Under the pieces are notes generated by a model. It did no database searches. It saw only the letters and a list, made by a program, of their open reading frames with translations, and was not told the origin of the DNA. Positions 1 through 6,836 of a stretch of DNA of 9,289 bases are shown piece by piece. The stretch is from contig CAKTFL010000059.1 of the NCBI GenBank assembly GCA_934555855.1, forward strand, positions 1-9,289, read 5' to 3'. Each line of letters begins with the position of its first letter. The first letter of the stretch is position 1. This DNA comes from an uncultured Sphingomonas sp. GTDB taxonomy: Bacteria; Pseudomonadota; Alphaproteobacteria; Sphingomonadales; Sphingomonadaceae. Both the position numbers and the translations under genes were made by a program.

Positions 1-1
1 G

Positions 2-208
2 CTGGCGCTCGCCTGGGTGCTGGCACAGGGCGAGGACATCGTGCCGATCCCCGGCACCAAGCGGCGGATGTATCTGGACGACAATCTGGGCGCGGTGGAC
101 GTGACCTTGTCCGCCGAGGACCTGGCGCGGATCGATCGCGTACTGCCACCCGGCGCGGCGACGGGGACGCGCTATGCCGAGGCGGGGATGAAGGCGCTGA
201 ACGGGTAA
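2..208 (+). CDS. Aldo/keto reductase, C-terminal fragment
   Basis: This is the 3' end of an NADPH-dependent aldo/keto reductase gene that begins before the window. The open frame runs from base 2 to a TAA at 206-208 and gives 68 residues. It shows the end of the TIM-barrel fold: [10 protein letters not shown], then the last strand VPIPGTKRR, whose Lys/Arg contact the NADPH 2'-phosphate in this family, then a short Asp/Asn pair (DDNLGA) and the helix SAEDLARID. The closing part ([19 protein letters not shown]) resembles the tail of YakC-like aldo/keto reductases, which reduce aldehydes or ketones. The substrate cannot be read from this piece. The catalytic Tyr, Lys, Asp and His lie upstream and are not visible. 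The gene converges on yghU. An in-frame GTG at base 17 is internal and not a real start. Confidence 0.88.
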   Translation: MALAWVLAQGEDIVPIPGTKRRMYLDDNLGAVDVTLSAEDLARIDRVLPPGAATGTRYAEAGMKALNG

Positions 209-224
209 CGCGTCTCCGCGAGCC

Positions 225-265
225 CTGAGCTCGTCGAAGCCTGTCCTGAGCTTCTACAAGCTCGG
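225..265. repeat. Imperfect hairpin repeat, possible bidirectional terminator
   Basis: Bases 227-240 pair with 250-263 over 14 positions with two mismatches, around a 9-nt loop. The stem extends by one wobble pair and one C-G pair to 225/265. The left arm contains CCTGAGCTCGTCGAAG (224-239); the right arm is a degenerate reverse copy of the same motif. The start CCTGAGCT also recurs in direct orientation at 245-252, which allows a second, shorter hairpin (GAGCTT, CTAC, AAGCTC at 248-263). Motifs of the form CCTGAGCTTGTCGAAG are dispersed intergenic repeats in sphingomonad genomes; this is from memory and not searched. The element sits between two convergent genes, so a terminator role is plausible. 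There is no T-tract on either strand, so an intrinsic terminator is not proven. Confidence 0.6.
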
Positions 266-292
266 TGCGAACGGGGGGAGGGCGGTTCAGCC

Positions 293-1153
293 CTACAGCC
301 TGTCCTGCGTGCGGGTCTCGAAATCGCCCGCGTCGTGGCGCTCGTGCAGCTGGCTGGCCGGATCGCCGGTCACCCGGTTCACCATCCGGCCGCGCTGCAC
401 CGCCGGGCGGGCGGCAAGCTGTTTCGTCCAGCGTTGCAGGTTGTGGTAATCGTCGACCTGAAGGAACTGGCTCGCGCCATAGATCTCGCCCTGGGCAAGC
501 TGGCCGTACCAGGGCCAGATCGCCATGTCGGCGATCGTGTAATCCGGCCCCGAGATGAACTCGCTCGTCGCCAGCCGGCGGTCGAGCACGTCCAGCTGCC
601 GCTTCGTCTCCATCGCATAGCGGTTGATCGCATATTCGATCTTTTCGGGCGCATATGCGTAGAAATGGCCGAAGCCGCCGCCGACGAACGGCGCGCTGCC
701 CATTTGCCAGAACAGCCAGGACAGGCACTCGGCGCGTGCGGGGCCGCTTTCGGGGAGGAAAGCACCGAACTTTTCGGCGAGATAGACCAGGATCGCACCC
801 GATTCGAACACCCGGACCGGCTCGGCGCCGCTGCGGTCGACCAGCGCCGGGATCTTGGAATTGGGGTTTGCCTCTACAAAGCCGCTGCCGAACTGGTCGC
901 CTTCCGAAATCCGGATCAGCCAGCCGTCATATTCGGCTTGCCGATTGCCGGCCGCCAGCAGCTCCTCCAGCAGGATCGTGACCTTGACCCCATTGGGCGT
1001 GCCCATCGAGTAGAGCTGGAACGGATGCTGCCCGACGGGAAGCGGCTTGTCGTGAGTCGGCCCGGCGATCGGGCGGTTGATGCTGGCGAAGCGCCCGCCG
1101 CTTTCCTTATCCCAAGTCCAGATCGCAGGGGGCGTATAGGCGTCGTTGCTCAT
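293..1153 (-). CDS. yghU: Glutathione S-transferase, YghU type
   Basis: This encodes a cytosolic glutathione transferase of the YghU/Nu class, known in E. coli to act mainly as a GSH-dependent disulfide-bond reductase and organic peroxidase. With the ATG at 1153 the protein has 286 residues, against 288 for E. coli YghU as I recall it, and it aligns along its whole length. The thioredoxin-like half holds QLYSMGTPNG (47-55), the cis-Pro loop NPNSKIPAL (96-104) and ESGAIL (117-122), which binds the glutathione gamma-glutamyl group in GSTs. The helical half holds WLFWQMGSAPFVGGGFGHF (146-164), TIADMAIWPW (206-215) and the class-typical tail QLHERHDAGDFET. An earlier in-frame ATG at 1180 adds nine residues, but the ATG at 1153 has GGAG seven bases upstream, so I chose 1153. 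The gene lies 79 nt downstream of the MFS gene on the same strand and may share its transcript. Confidence 0.95.
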   Translation of the reverse strand: MSNDAYTPPAIWTWDKESGGRFASINRPIAGPTHDKPLPVGQHPFQLYSMGTPNGVKVTILLEELLAAGNRQAEYDGWLIRISEGDQFGSGFVEANPNSKIPALVDRSGAEPVRVFESGAILVYLAEKFGAFLPESGPARAECLSWLFWQMGSAPFVGGGFGHFYAYAPEKIEYAINRYAMETKRQLDVLDRRLATSEFISGPDYTIADMAIWPWYGQLAQGEIYGASQFLQVDDYHNLQRWTKQLAARPAVQRGRMVNRVTGDPASQLHERHDAGDFETRTQDRL

Positions 1154-1160
1154 CGTCGGA

Positions 1161-1164
1161 CTCC
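1161..1164 (-). promoter_or_regulatory. Ribosome binding site deciding the yghU start
   Basis: On the - strand, GGAG lies seven bases before the ATG at 1153. The upstream ATG at 1180 has no comparable purine run. This supports the shorter 286-residue protein, which also matches the family length. The GGAG is part of a 6-bp inverted repeat (1160-1165 with 1184-1189). Confidence 0.65.
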
Positions 1165-1232
1165 GTTGAAGAGGGTGCATCGCCGGAGTAGAGTCGTGAG
1201 CCGGTGACCACCCGTCGCGGCCCGGCCGAACC

Positions 1233-2564
1233 TCAGTCCAGCCGGCGTGCCAGCTCCTTGTTGAAGCGCAGCGCGACGAGCGTGGCGATCGAGCCCGACA
1301 GCAGATAGGCGCCTGCGGCGATCAGGCCGAAATGCTGCGCGAGCAGCAGGGCGGCGAGCGGCGCGAAGCCGGCGCCGAACAGCCACGCCAGGTCGGACGT
1401 GATCGCCGCGCCGGTATAGCGCGCCCCCTTCGGGAAGTTGCTCGCGACCGCGCCGGAGGACTGGCCGAACGACAGGCCCAGCAGCACGAAACCGACGATC
1501 ATGAAGATCGTCTCGCCCGTCTGGCCGCCGTTGAGCAGCAAGGGTGCGAAGCCGGAGAACACGGCGATCGCCGCGGCGGTGTAGCCCAGCAGCGAGCGCC
1601 GGCCGACCCGGTCGGCGAGCAGGCCCGAGGCGATGATCGCGAACACCCCCACCACCGCGCCGACCATCTCGATCATCAGGAAGCCGGTCACGCTTTCGCG
1701 GGTGAACAGCGCCACCCAGGACAGGGGAAACACGGTGACCATGTGGAACAGGGCGAAGCTGGCGAGGGGGGCAAAGGCACCGATCACGATGTTGCGCCAT
1801 TGCGCGTGCAGCGTGGCGGTGACGCGCGACGGGGTCAGCTCGCGGGTCTCGAACAGCTTGGTATATTCGGGCGTCACCACGATGCGGAGCCTCGCGAACA
1901 GGGCGACGACGTTGATCGCGAAGGCCACGAAGAACGGGTAGCGCCATCCCCATGCGATGAAGTCGTTGGACGCCAGCGTGCCAAGGAAGAAGGCGAACAG
2001 GCCGCTCGCGAGCAGCAGGCCGAGCGGCGCGCCGAGCTGCGGCACCATTGCCCACCAGCCCCGCCGGTTCGGTGGCGCGTTGAGCGCGAGCAGCGACGCG
2101 AGGCCGTCCCACGCGCCGCCCCAGGCCAGGCCCTGAAGGGTGCGGGCGATGGCGAGCAGCACCACAGACGCCATGCCGACCTCACCATAGCTGGGCAGGA
2201 AGGCCATCGCGACGGTGGAGGTGCCGAGCAGGAACAGGGCTGCGGTCAGCTTCGTGCCGCGCCCGTGTCGCCGGTCCACCTCCATGAAGATCCGCGTGCC
2301 GATCGGCCTGGCGACGAAGGCCAGCGCGAAGATCGCGAATGACATCACCGTCCCGGTGAACCGGTCGAGATATGGAAAGACCAGCGCCGGAAACACGATC
2401 ACCGACGCCAGGGCGTAGACGAAGAAGTCGAAAAATTCGGACGTGCGCCCGATGACTACGCCGATGGCGATTTCGCCGGGGTGCACGTCATGGTCACCGC
2501 GCGTGTTCACGTTGCGGGCACCACGCTCCAGCGGCGCGGAATGGGCGGCGGCGGCCTCAGCCAT
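1233..2564 (-). CDS. MFS transporter, metabolite:H+ symporter type
   Basis: This is a 443-residue inner-membrane protein with about 12 hydrophobic helices, the usual size and layout of the metabolite:H+ symporter branch of the major facilitator superfamily (ShiA, ProP, KgtP relatives). After a polar N-terminus of about 30 residues, helix 1 contains GRTSEFFDFFVYALAS (39-54), the position of the family's EWYDF-like motif. The loop after helix 2 reads RPIGTRIFMEVDRRHGRG (86-103), a diverged form of the MFS GxxxDRxGR motif. RTLQGLAWGGAWDG (141-154) follows, and a second loop LLADRVGRR (315-323) and RYTGAAITSDLAW (382-394) are typical of the branch. The substrate cannot be told; relatives carry organic acids or osmolytes. 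The ATG at 2564 gives the longest frame but has only a weak AAAGCAG upstream. The gene is divergent from cyoA and may be co-transcribed with yghU. Confidence 0.88.
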   Translation of the reverse strand: MAEAAAAHSAPLERGARNVNTRGDHDVHPGEIAIGVVIGRTSEFFDFFVYALASVIVFPALVFPYLDRFTGTVMSFAIFALAFVARPIGTRIFMEVDRRHGRGTKLTAALFLLGTSTVAMAFLPSYGEVGMASVVLLAIARTLQGLAWGGAWDGLASLLALNAPPNRRGWWAMVPQLGAPLGLLLASGLFAFFLGTLASNDFIAWGWRYPFFVAFAINVVALFARLRIVVTPEYTKLFETRELTPSRVTATLHAQWRNIVIGAFAPLASFALFHMVTVFPLSWVALFTRESVTGFLMIEMVGAVVGVFAIIASGLLADRVGRRSLLGYTAAAIAVFSGFAPLLLNGGQTGETIFMIVGFVLLGLSFGQSSGAVASNFPKGARYTGAAITSDLAWLFGAGFAPLAALLLAQHFGLIAAGAYLLSGSIATLVALRFNKELARRLD

Positions 2565-2681
2565 GGTCTGCTTTCATAATGATCGAACGTTTGGGTCGGC
2601 CCTGTAGGTCCGGGCGAGGATCAGGGGGATAGGACAAATTGTCCTATTTCGCAGGTGCACAACGACGCCTAGCTCGCGCCC
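2565..2681. promoter_or_regulatory. Divergent intergenic region of the MFS gene and cyoA
   Basis: This 117-nt gap separates two divergently read genes and must hold the promoters of both the transporter gene and the cyo operon unless one lies inside a neighbouring gene. I find no confident sigma70 -35/-10 pair on either strand, no GGAAC-type extracytoplasmic sigma motif and no clear RegA-type GCGNC...GNCGC site. Its one striking element is the 19-bp palindrome at 2629-2647. A lone AGGTG at 2653-2657 is too far from cyoA to serve as its ribosome binding site. Confidence 0.6.
2629..2647. promoter_or_regulatory. Perfect 19-bp palindrome, candidate operator
   Basis: The sequence ATAGGACAA-A-TTGTCCTAT has two perfect 9-nt arms around a single central A. 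It lies 35 nt before the cyoA GTG and 65 nt before the transporter start. Both arms are AT-richer than the surrounding DNA, and a chance perfect 9+9 match with a 1-nt spacer is unlikely in such a short gap. The form suits a dimeric repressor or activator. It does not match the FNR (TTGAT-N4-ATCAA), RegA or Rex patterns I know, so the binding protein is unknown. Confidence 0.55.
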
Positions 2682-3803
2682 GTGATGTTCCGTCCAATCC
2701 GTTTTGCGCCGATTCTGGCGCTTCCGCTGCTCGCCGGCTGCGACTCCGTCGTCATGAACCCCGCCGGCGACGTCGCGCGCCAGCAGGCGAACCTGATCCT
2801 ATGGTCCACCGGCCTGATGCTGCTGATCATCGTGCCGGTGATGGTGCTGATCGTGCTGTTCGCGTGGAAGTACCGGGCTAGCAACAAGGATGCGGACTAC
2901 CGCCCGGACTGGGACCATTCGACCGCGCTGGAGCTGATCATCTGGTCGGCGCCGCTGCTGATCATCATCGCGCTGGGCGCGCTGACCTGGGTTTCCACCC
3001 ACACGCTTGACCCGTATCGCCCGCTCGGCCGCATCGCGCCGGGACGCCCGGTCGCGGCGGAGGCTCGCCCGCTGGAGGTGCAGGTGGTCTCGCTCGACTG
3101 GAAATGGCTGTTCATCTATCCCGAACAGGGGATCGCGACCGTCAACGAGCTGGTGCTGCCCGCCAACCGTCAGGTCCGCTTCCGCCTGACCTCGTCGTCG
3201 GTGATGAACGCCTTCTACGTGCCCGCGATGGCCGGGATGGTCTATACGATGCCGGGCATGGAGATGAAGCTTCACGCGGTGCTCAACCGGCCGGGGCGGT
3301 TTGAGGGCATGAGCGCCAACTATTCGGGTGCCGGCTTCTCCTACATGAATTTCCCGACGCTTTCGATGGACGACACCGGCTTCGATCGCTGGGTCGCGGG
3401 CGTCAAGGATGGCGGCCGGCAGCTGCGCGCGGCCGAATATCTCCAGCTCGAAAAGCCGAGCGAGCGAGTGCCCGCCATGCACTTCGGTGCGGTGGAGCCC
3501 GGCCTGTTCGATCGCGTCGTCCAGATGTGCGTCCGGCCGGGCCAGCCCTGCATGGGCGCGACAATGGCGCATGACGCCCAGCACCAGGGCAGCCACCCGC
3601 CCGTCAACAATCGCGCTCCCCGGCCCGGCGAGCCTAAGGGCGCGCTGCTGAAGGCGCCGGAGGAGAAGGGTACGAGCCCCCATCTGAGCGCGCCGCGCGG
3701 CGAGCCCAAAGGCACGGCCGAGCCCGGTGACGAGAGCAACCGCAACATGAGCCGCCTGGAGCTGCCGGTCCTGCCCGGCACCGCTGCGACCGCCCAAGGC
3801 TGA
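2682..3803 (+). CDS. cyoA: Ubiquinol oxidase subunit II (CyoA)
   Basis: Subunit II of the heme-copper ubiquinol oxidase is a membrane-anchored lipoprotein with a periplasmic cupredoxin domain. The 373 residues start with a lipoprotein signal ending in LLAGC (Cys20), then two membrane helices (about 38-62 and 83-104) flanking WKYRASNKDADYRPDW. The periplasmic domain holds DWKWLFIYPEQGIATVNEL (139-157) and SSVMNAFYVPAMAG, near-identical to E. coli CyoA. The CuA ligands (Cys-x3-Cys) are absent from the cupredoxin part, so it uses quinol, not cytochrome c. The protein is longer than E. coli CyoA (about 315): it has a short insertion near 116-130 and a Pro/Gly/Lys-rich tail after 290, with GEPKG twice. 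Two Cys (283, 290) lie in this outer region. Start codons GTG 2682 and ATG 2685 are adjacent; an in-frame TAG at 2670-2672 excludes anything further upstream, and there is no good ribosome binding site. Confidence 0.96.
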   Translation: MMFRPIRFAPILALPLLAGCDSVVMNPAGDVARQQANLILWSTGLMLLIIVPVMVLIVLFAWKYRASNKDADYRPDWDHSTALELIIWSAPLLIIIALGALTWVSTHTLDPYRPLGRIAPGRPVAAEARPLEVQVVSLDWKWLFIYPEQGIATVNELVLPANRQVRFRLTSSSVMNAFYVPAMAGMVYTMPGMEMKLHAVLNRPGRFEGMSANYSGAGFSYMNFPTLSMDDTGFDRWVAGVKDGGRQLRAAEYLQLEKPSERVPAMHFGAVEPGLFDRVVQMCVRPGQPCMGATMAHDAQHQGSHPPVNNRAPRPGEPKGALLKAPEEKGTSPHLSAPRGEPKGTAEPGDESNRNMSRLELPVLPGTAATAQG

Positions 3804-3814
3804 GATAGCGAACA

Positions 3815-5815
3815 ATGTCCGATACTCTTCTGAAGACCATCTTCGGGCGGCTTACGCTCGAAAGTTTCCCCATTCACGAGCCGATCCTGGTCGGCACGTT
3901 CGCCATGGTCGCGCTCGGCGGGGCAGTGCTTCTCGGCGCGCTGACCTATTTCAAGCTGTGGGCCTATCTGTGGAAGGAGTGGTTCACCAGCGTCGACCAC
4001 AAGCGCATCGGCATCATGTACATGGTGCTGGGCATCGTCATGCTGCTGCGCGGCTTTGCCGACGCGCTGATGATGCGCGCGCAGCAGGCGATGGCGTTCG
4101 GCGGCAACGAAGGTTTTCTGCCCGCCCATCACTATGACCAGGTGTTCACGGCGCATGGCGTCATCATGATCTTCTTCGTGGCGATGCCGTTCGTCACGGG
4201 GCTGATGAACTTCGTGGTGCCGTTGCAGATCGGCGCGCGCGACGTCAGCTTTCCGTTCCTGAACAATTTCAGCTTCTGGATGACCACCGCGGGCGCGATC
4301 ATCGTCATGGTCAGCCTTTTCGTGGGCGAGTTCGCCCGCACCGGCTGGCTCGCCATGGCACCGCTGTCGGGGCTGGACTATTCGCCGGACGTCGGCGTCG
4401 ACTATTATATCTGGGGCCTGCAGATCGCGGGCGTCGGAACCCTGTTGTCGGGCGTCAACCTGATCGCGACCATCGTGAAGATGCGCGCGCCGGGCATGAA
4501 CCTGATGAAGATGCCGATCTTCACATGGGCGGCGCTGGTCACCAACGTGCTGATCGTCGCGGCCTTCCCGGTGCTGACCGCCGTGCTCGCGCTGCTCAGC
4601 CTCGACCGCTATGTCGGCACCCACTTCTTCACGAACACCGCCGGCGGCAACCCGATGATGTACGTGAACATGATCTGGATCTGGGGCCATCCCGAGGTCT
4701 ACATTCTCGTCCTCCCGGCGTTCGGGGTCTTCTCCGAAGTGGTGTCGACCTTCTCCGGCAAGCGCCTGTTCGGCTATACGTCGATGATCTACGCGCTGAT
4801 CGTGATCTGCATCCTCGCCTATCTGGTCTGGCTGCACCACTTCTTCACCATGGGCTCGGGCGCGGGCGTGAACAGCTTCTTCGGCATCACGACCATGATC
4901 ATCTCGATCCCGACGGGTGCGAAGATCTTCAACTGGCTGTTCACCATGTACAAGGGCCGCATCCGCTTCGAGCTGCCGATGATGTGGTCGATCGCCTTTA
5001 TGCTCACCTTCGTGATCGGCGGCATGACGGGCGTGCTGCTGGCGGTGCCGCCGGCCGACTTCGTCCTCCACAACTCGCTGTTCCTGGTGGCGCACTTCCA
5101 CAACGTCATCATCGGCGGCGTGCTATTCGGGATGTTCGCGGGCATCAACTACTGGTGGCCCAAGGCGTTCGGCTTCAAGCTGGACCCGAAATGGGGCACG
5201 GTCAGCTTCTGGTGCTGGGTGGTCGGCTTCTGGGTCGCGTTCACGCCGCTCTACATACTCGGCCTGATGGGCGTGACGCGGCGCCTGCGTCACTTCGACG
5301 ATCCTTCGCTCCAGATCTGGTTCGTGATCGCCGCGATCGGCGCGCTGATCGTCGCGGCCGGCATCGGCGCCTTCCTGATGCAGATGTATGTCAGCATCCG
5401 GGATCGCGAGCGGCTGCGCGACGTCACCGGCGACCCGTGGGGCGGGCGCACGCTGGAGTGGGCGACCTCCTCGCCGCCGCCGGCGTACAATTTCGCCTTC
5501 ACGCCGGTCATCCACGACCTTGACGCGTGGTATGACATGAAGAACCGCAATGCGGGCCGCCCGACCGAAGGCTTCCGCGACATCCACATGCCCCGGAACA
5601 CGGGCGCGGGCGCCATCCTGGCCGGCCTGTCGATGGTCATCGGCCTGGCGATGATCTGGTACATCTGGTGGCTGGCGGCGCTGAGCTTCGTCGCGCTGCT
5701 GGTCGTCGCGATCGGCCACACCTTCAACTACGACCGGGACTTCCACATCCCGGCGGAAGAGGTGATCCGGACCGAGGGCGAGCGCACCCGTCAACTCGCG
5801 GCGGCGGGGATCTGA
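3815..5815 (+). CDS. cyoB: Ubiquinol oxidase subunit I (CyoB)
   Basis: This is the catalytic subunit of the proton-pumping ubiquinol oxidase in the inner membrane: it oxidises ubiquinol, reduces O2 to water and pumps protons. The 666 residues compare with 663 in E. coli CyoB, offset by 8. All key residues can be placed: heme b ligands His114 and His429, high-spin heme ligand His427, CuB ligands His292, His341 and His342, and the crosslinked Tyr296. The D-channel Asp143, Glu294 and the K-channel Lys370 are present. The quinol-site residues Arg79, Asp83, His106 and Gln109 match E. coli Arg71, Asp75, His98 and Gln101. The C-terminal RDLTGDPWGG-like block of the family is also present ([20 protein letters not shown]). 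The heme at the high-spin site (o or a) cannot be read from this sequence. It starts at an ATG 11 nt after cyoA with a weak GAGA upstream. Confidence 0.98.
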   Translation: MSDTLLKTIFGRLTLESFPIHEPILVGTFAMVALGGAVLLGALTYFKLWAYLWKEWFTSVDHKRIGIMYMVLGIVMLLRGFADALMMRAQQAMAFGGNEGFLPAHHYDQVFTAHGVIMIFFVAMPFVTGLMNFVVPLQIGARDVSFPFLNNFSFWMTTAGAIIVMVSLFVGEFARTGWLAMAPLSGLDYSPDVGVDYYIWGLQIAGVGTLLSGVNLIATIVKMRAPGMNLMKMPIFTWAALVTNVLIVAAFPVLTAVLALLSLDRYVGTHFFTNTAGGNPMMYVNMIWIWGHPEVYILVLPAFGVFSEVVSTFSGKRLFGYTSMIYALIVICILAYLVWLHHFFTMGSGAGVNSFFGITTMIISIPTGAKIFNWLFTMYKGRIRFELPMMWSIAFMLTFVIGGMTGVLLAVPPADFVLHNSLFLVAHFHNVIIGGVLFGMFAGINYWWPKAFGFKLDPKWGTVSFWCWVVGFWVAFTPLYILGLMGVTRRLRHFDDPSLQIWFVIAAIGALIVAAGIGAFLMQMYVSIRDRERLRDVTGDPWGGRTLEWATSSPPPAYNFAFTPVIHDLDAWYDMKNRNAGRPTEGFRDIHMPRNTGAGAILAGLSMVIGLAMIWYIWWLAALSFVALLVVAIGHTFNYDRDFHIPAEEVIRTEGERTRQLAAAGI

Positions 5816-5818
5816 ATC

Positions 5819-6457
5819 ATGGCCGTTTCCACTACCGACATCACCCCGCCGGGCGCCGAGGCGCCGTCCTTCTGGGATCTCGATCCGCACGAGCATCCGC
5901 CGGGCGCCAGCACCATGCTCGGCTTCTGGCTTTACCTGATGAGCGACTGCCTGATCTTCGCCATGCTGTTCGCGGCATGGGGAGTTTACGGCAGCAGCTA
6001 TGCGGGCGGCCCGACGCCCAAGGACCTGTTCGACCTGAAGCTGGTTGCGGTGAACACCGCCATGCTGCTGTTCTCCTCGATCACCTATGGCTTCGCGATG
6101 ATCGCCAGCGACGAGCGCAAGGCCGGGGCGGTGCAGGCCTGGCTGGCGGCGACCGGCCTGTTCGGCGCGGCGTTCCTCGCCATCGAGCTGTTCGAGTTCT
6201 CGCACCTGATCCATGAAGGGGCGGGGCCGGATCGGTCGGCGTTCCTGTCGTCCTTCTTCACCCTGGTCGGCACGCACGGGCTCCACGTCACCTTTGGCCT
6301 GATCTGGCTGGTGACGCTGATGGTCCAGGTCGCGCGCGGGGGCTTGGTGCCGGCGAACCTGCGCCGGCTTCAGTGCCTGTCGCTGTTCTGGCACTTTCTG
6401 GACGTGATCTGGATCGGCGTGTTCACCTTTGTCTACCTTCTGGGAGTGCTGCGATGA
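5819..6457 (+). CDS. cyoC: Ubiquinol oxidase subunit III (CyoC)
   Basis: Subunit III of the ubiquinol oxidase is an integral inner-membrane protein of the COX3 family that binds subunit I and has no redox center. It has 212 residues (E. coli CyoC 204) and five hydrophobic helices, the short form of the family. Recognisable blocks are [14 protein letters not shown] (35-48), IELFEFSHL (122-130), [12 protein letters not shown] (146-157) and [20 protein letters not shown] (188-207). The ATG lies 3 nt after the cyoB stop with GGGGA eight bases upstream, inside the cyoB end. Its TGA overlaps the cyoD ATG in an ATGA, which suggests translational coupling. Confidence 0.97.
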   Translation: MAVSTTDITPPGAEAPSFWDLDPHEHPPGASTMLGFWLYLMSDCLIFAMLFAAWGVYGSSYAGGPTPKDLFDLKLVAVNTAMLLFSSITYGFAMIASDERKAGAVQAWLAATGLFGAAFLAIELFEFSHLIHEGAGPDRSAFLSSFFTLVGTHGLHVTFGLIWLVTLMVQVARGGLVPANLRRLQCLSLFWHFLDVIWIGVFTFVYLLGVLR

Positions 6458-6834
6458 GCGCGGATCCTCATCACGCGGCTGATGGTCATGGCCATGACCA
6501 TGCCCATGACGCGCACGCCCATGGCTCGCGCCGCGGCTACCTGACGGGCTTCGTCCTGTCGGTCCTGCTGACCGCGATCCCGTTCGGGCTCGTGATGGGC
6601 GGCTGGATCGCCAACGTCCAGCTGGTGGTCGGCATCTGCATGGCGCTGGCGCTGGTGCAGATCGTTGTGCACATGATCTACTTCCTGCACATGAACAGCC
6701 AGTCCGAAGAGGGCTGGACGTTGATGGCGCTGATCTTCACGGTCATCATCGTCGTGATCGCGCTGACGGGGTCGCTGTGGGTCATGTATCACATGAACGC
6801 CAACATGATGCCGGACATGGCCGGAGGCATGTAG
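6454..6834 (+). CDS. cyoD: Ubiquinol oxidase subunit IV (CyoD)
   Basis: Subunit IV is the small three-helix inner-membrane subunit that aids assembly of the heme-copper center in E. coli. It has 126 residues (E. coli CyoD 109). The core reads [16 protein letters not shown] (29-44), [23 protein letters not shown] (66-88) and a third helix ending in [12 protein letters not shown]. The N-terminus has eight His within residues 6-23, and the tail has six Met between 111 and 126; both ends are richer in these residues than in E. coli CyoD. The ATG at 6454 overlaps the cyoC stop and has GGGAG seven bases upstream, so I reject the longer frame from 6373, which would overlap cyoC by 85 nt. The stop is TAG at 6832-6834. 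Confidence 0.96.
   Translation: MSADPHHAADGHGHDHAHDAHAHGSRRGYLTGFVLSVLLTAIPFGLVMGGWIANVQLVVGICMALALVQIVVHMIYFLHMNSQSEEGWTLMALIFTVIIVVIALTGSLWVMYHMNANMMPDMAGGM
6823..6827 (+). promoter_or_regulatory. Ribosome binding site deciding the SURF1 start
   Basis: GGAGG lies inside the last codons of cyoD (Gly-Gly), nine bases before the GTG at 6837. It selects that GTG over the ATG at 6777, which lies deep inside cyoD. Confidence 0.7.
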
Positions 6835-6836
6835 TC

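Noticed and set aside
335..1207. 290-residue open frame on the + strand opposite yghU
   Set aside because: It is the antisense shadow of yghU, whose product aligns end to end with a known family.
1150..2112. 320-residue - strand frame overlapping the transporter gene
   Set aside because: It is a second reading frame of the same strand as the MFS gene, Arg/Ala-rich with no membrane pattern; the MFS frame has clear family motifs.
2648..2681. Possible RegA binding site before cyoA (GACGC and TCGCA half-sites)
   Set aside because: The half-sites do not form a GCGNC...GNCGC arrangement with proper spacing, so I cannot support autoregulation by RegA from the sequence.
3341..5101. Long 586-residue open frame on the - strand opposite cyoA and cyoB
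   Set aside because: It is very rich in Arg, His, Asp and Glu, with no fold or motif I recognise, and lies fully antisense to two highly conserved oxidase genes. GC-rich codon use of the + strand genes explains it.
5123..6394. 423-residue open frame on the - strand opposite cyoB and cyoC
   Set aside because: Low-complexity Arg/Asp/Glu/Gln-rich translation with no recognisable domain; antisense to conserved genes.
6373..6453. N-terminal extension of CyoD
   Set aside because: It reads out of frame inside the conserved end of cyoC. The ATG at 6454 has a ribosome binding site and gives the normal CyoD N-terminus.
6478..6527. CATG/CATGAC repeats resembling a short tandem repeat locus
   Set aside because: The repetition follows from the His-Asp/His-Ala codons of the CyoD N-terminus and is irregular in length; no separate DNA element is needed.
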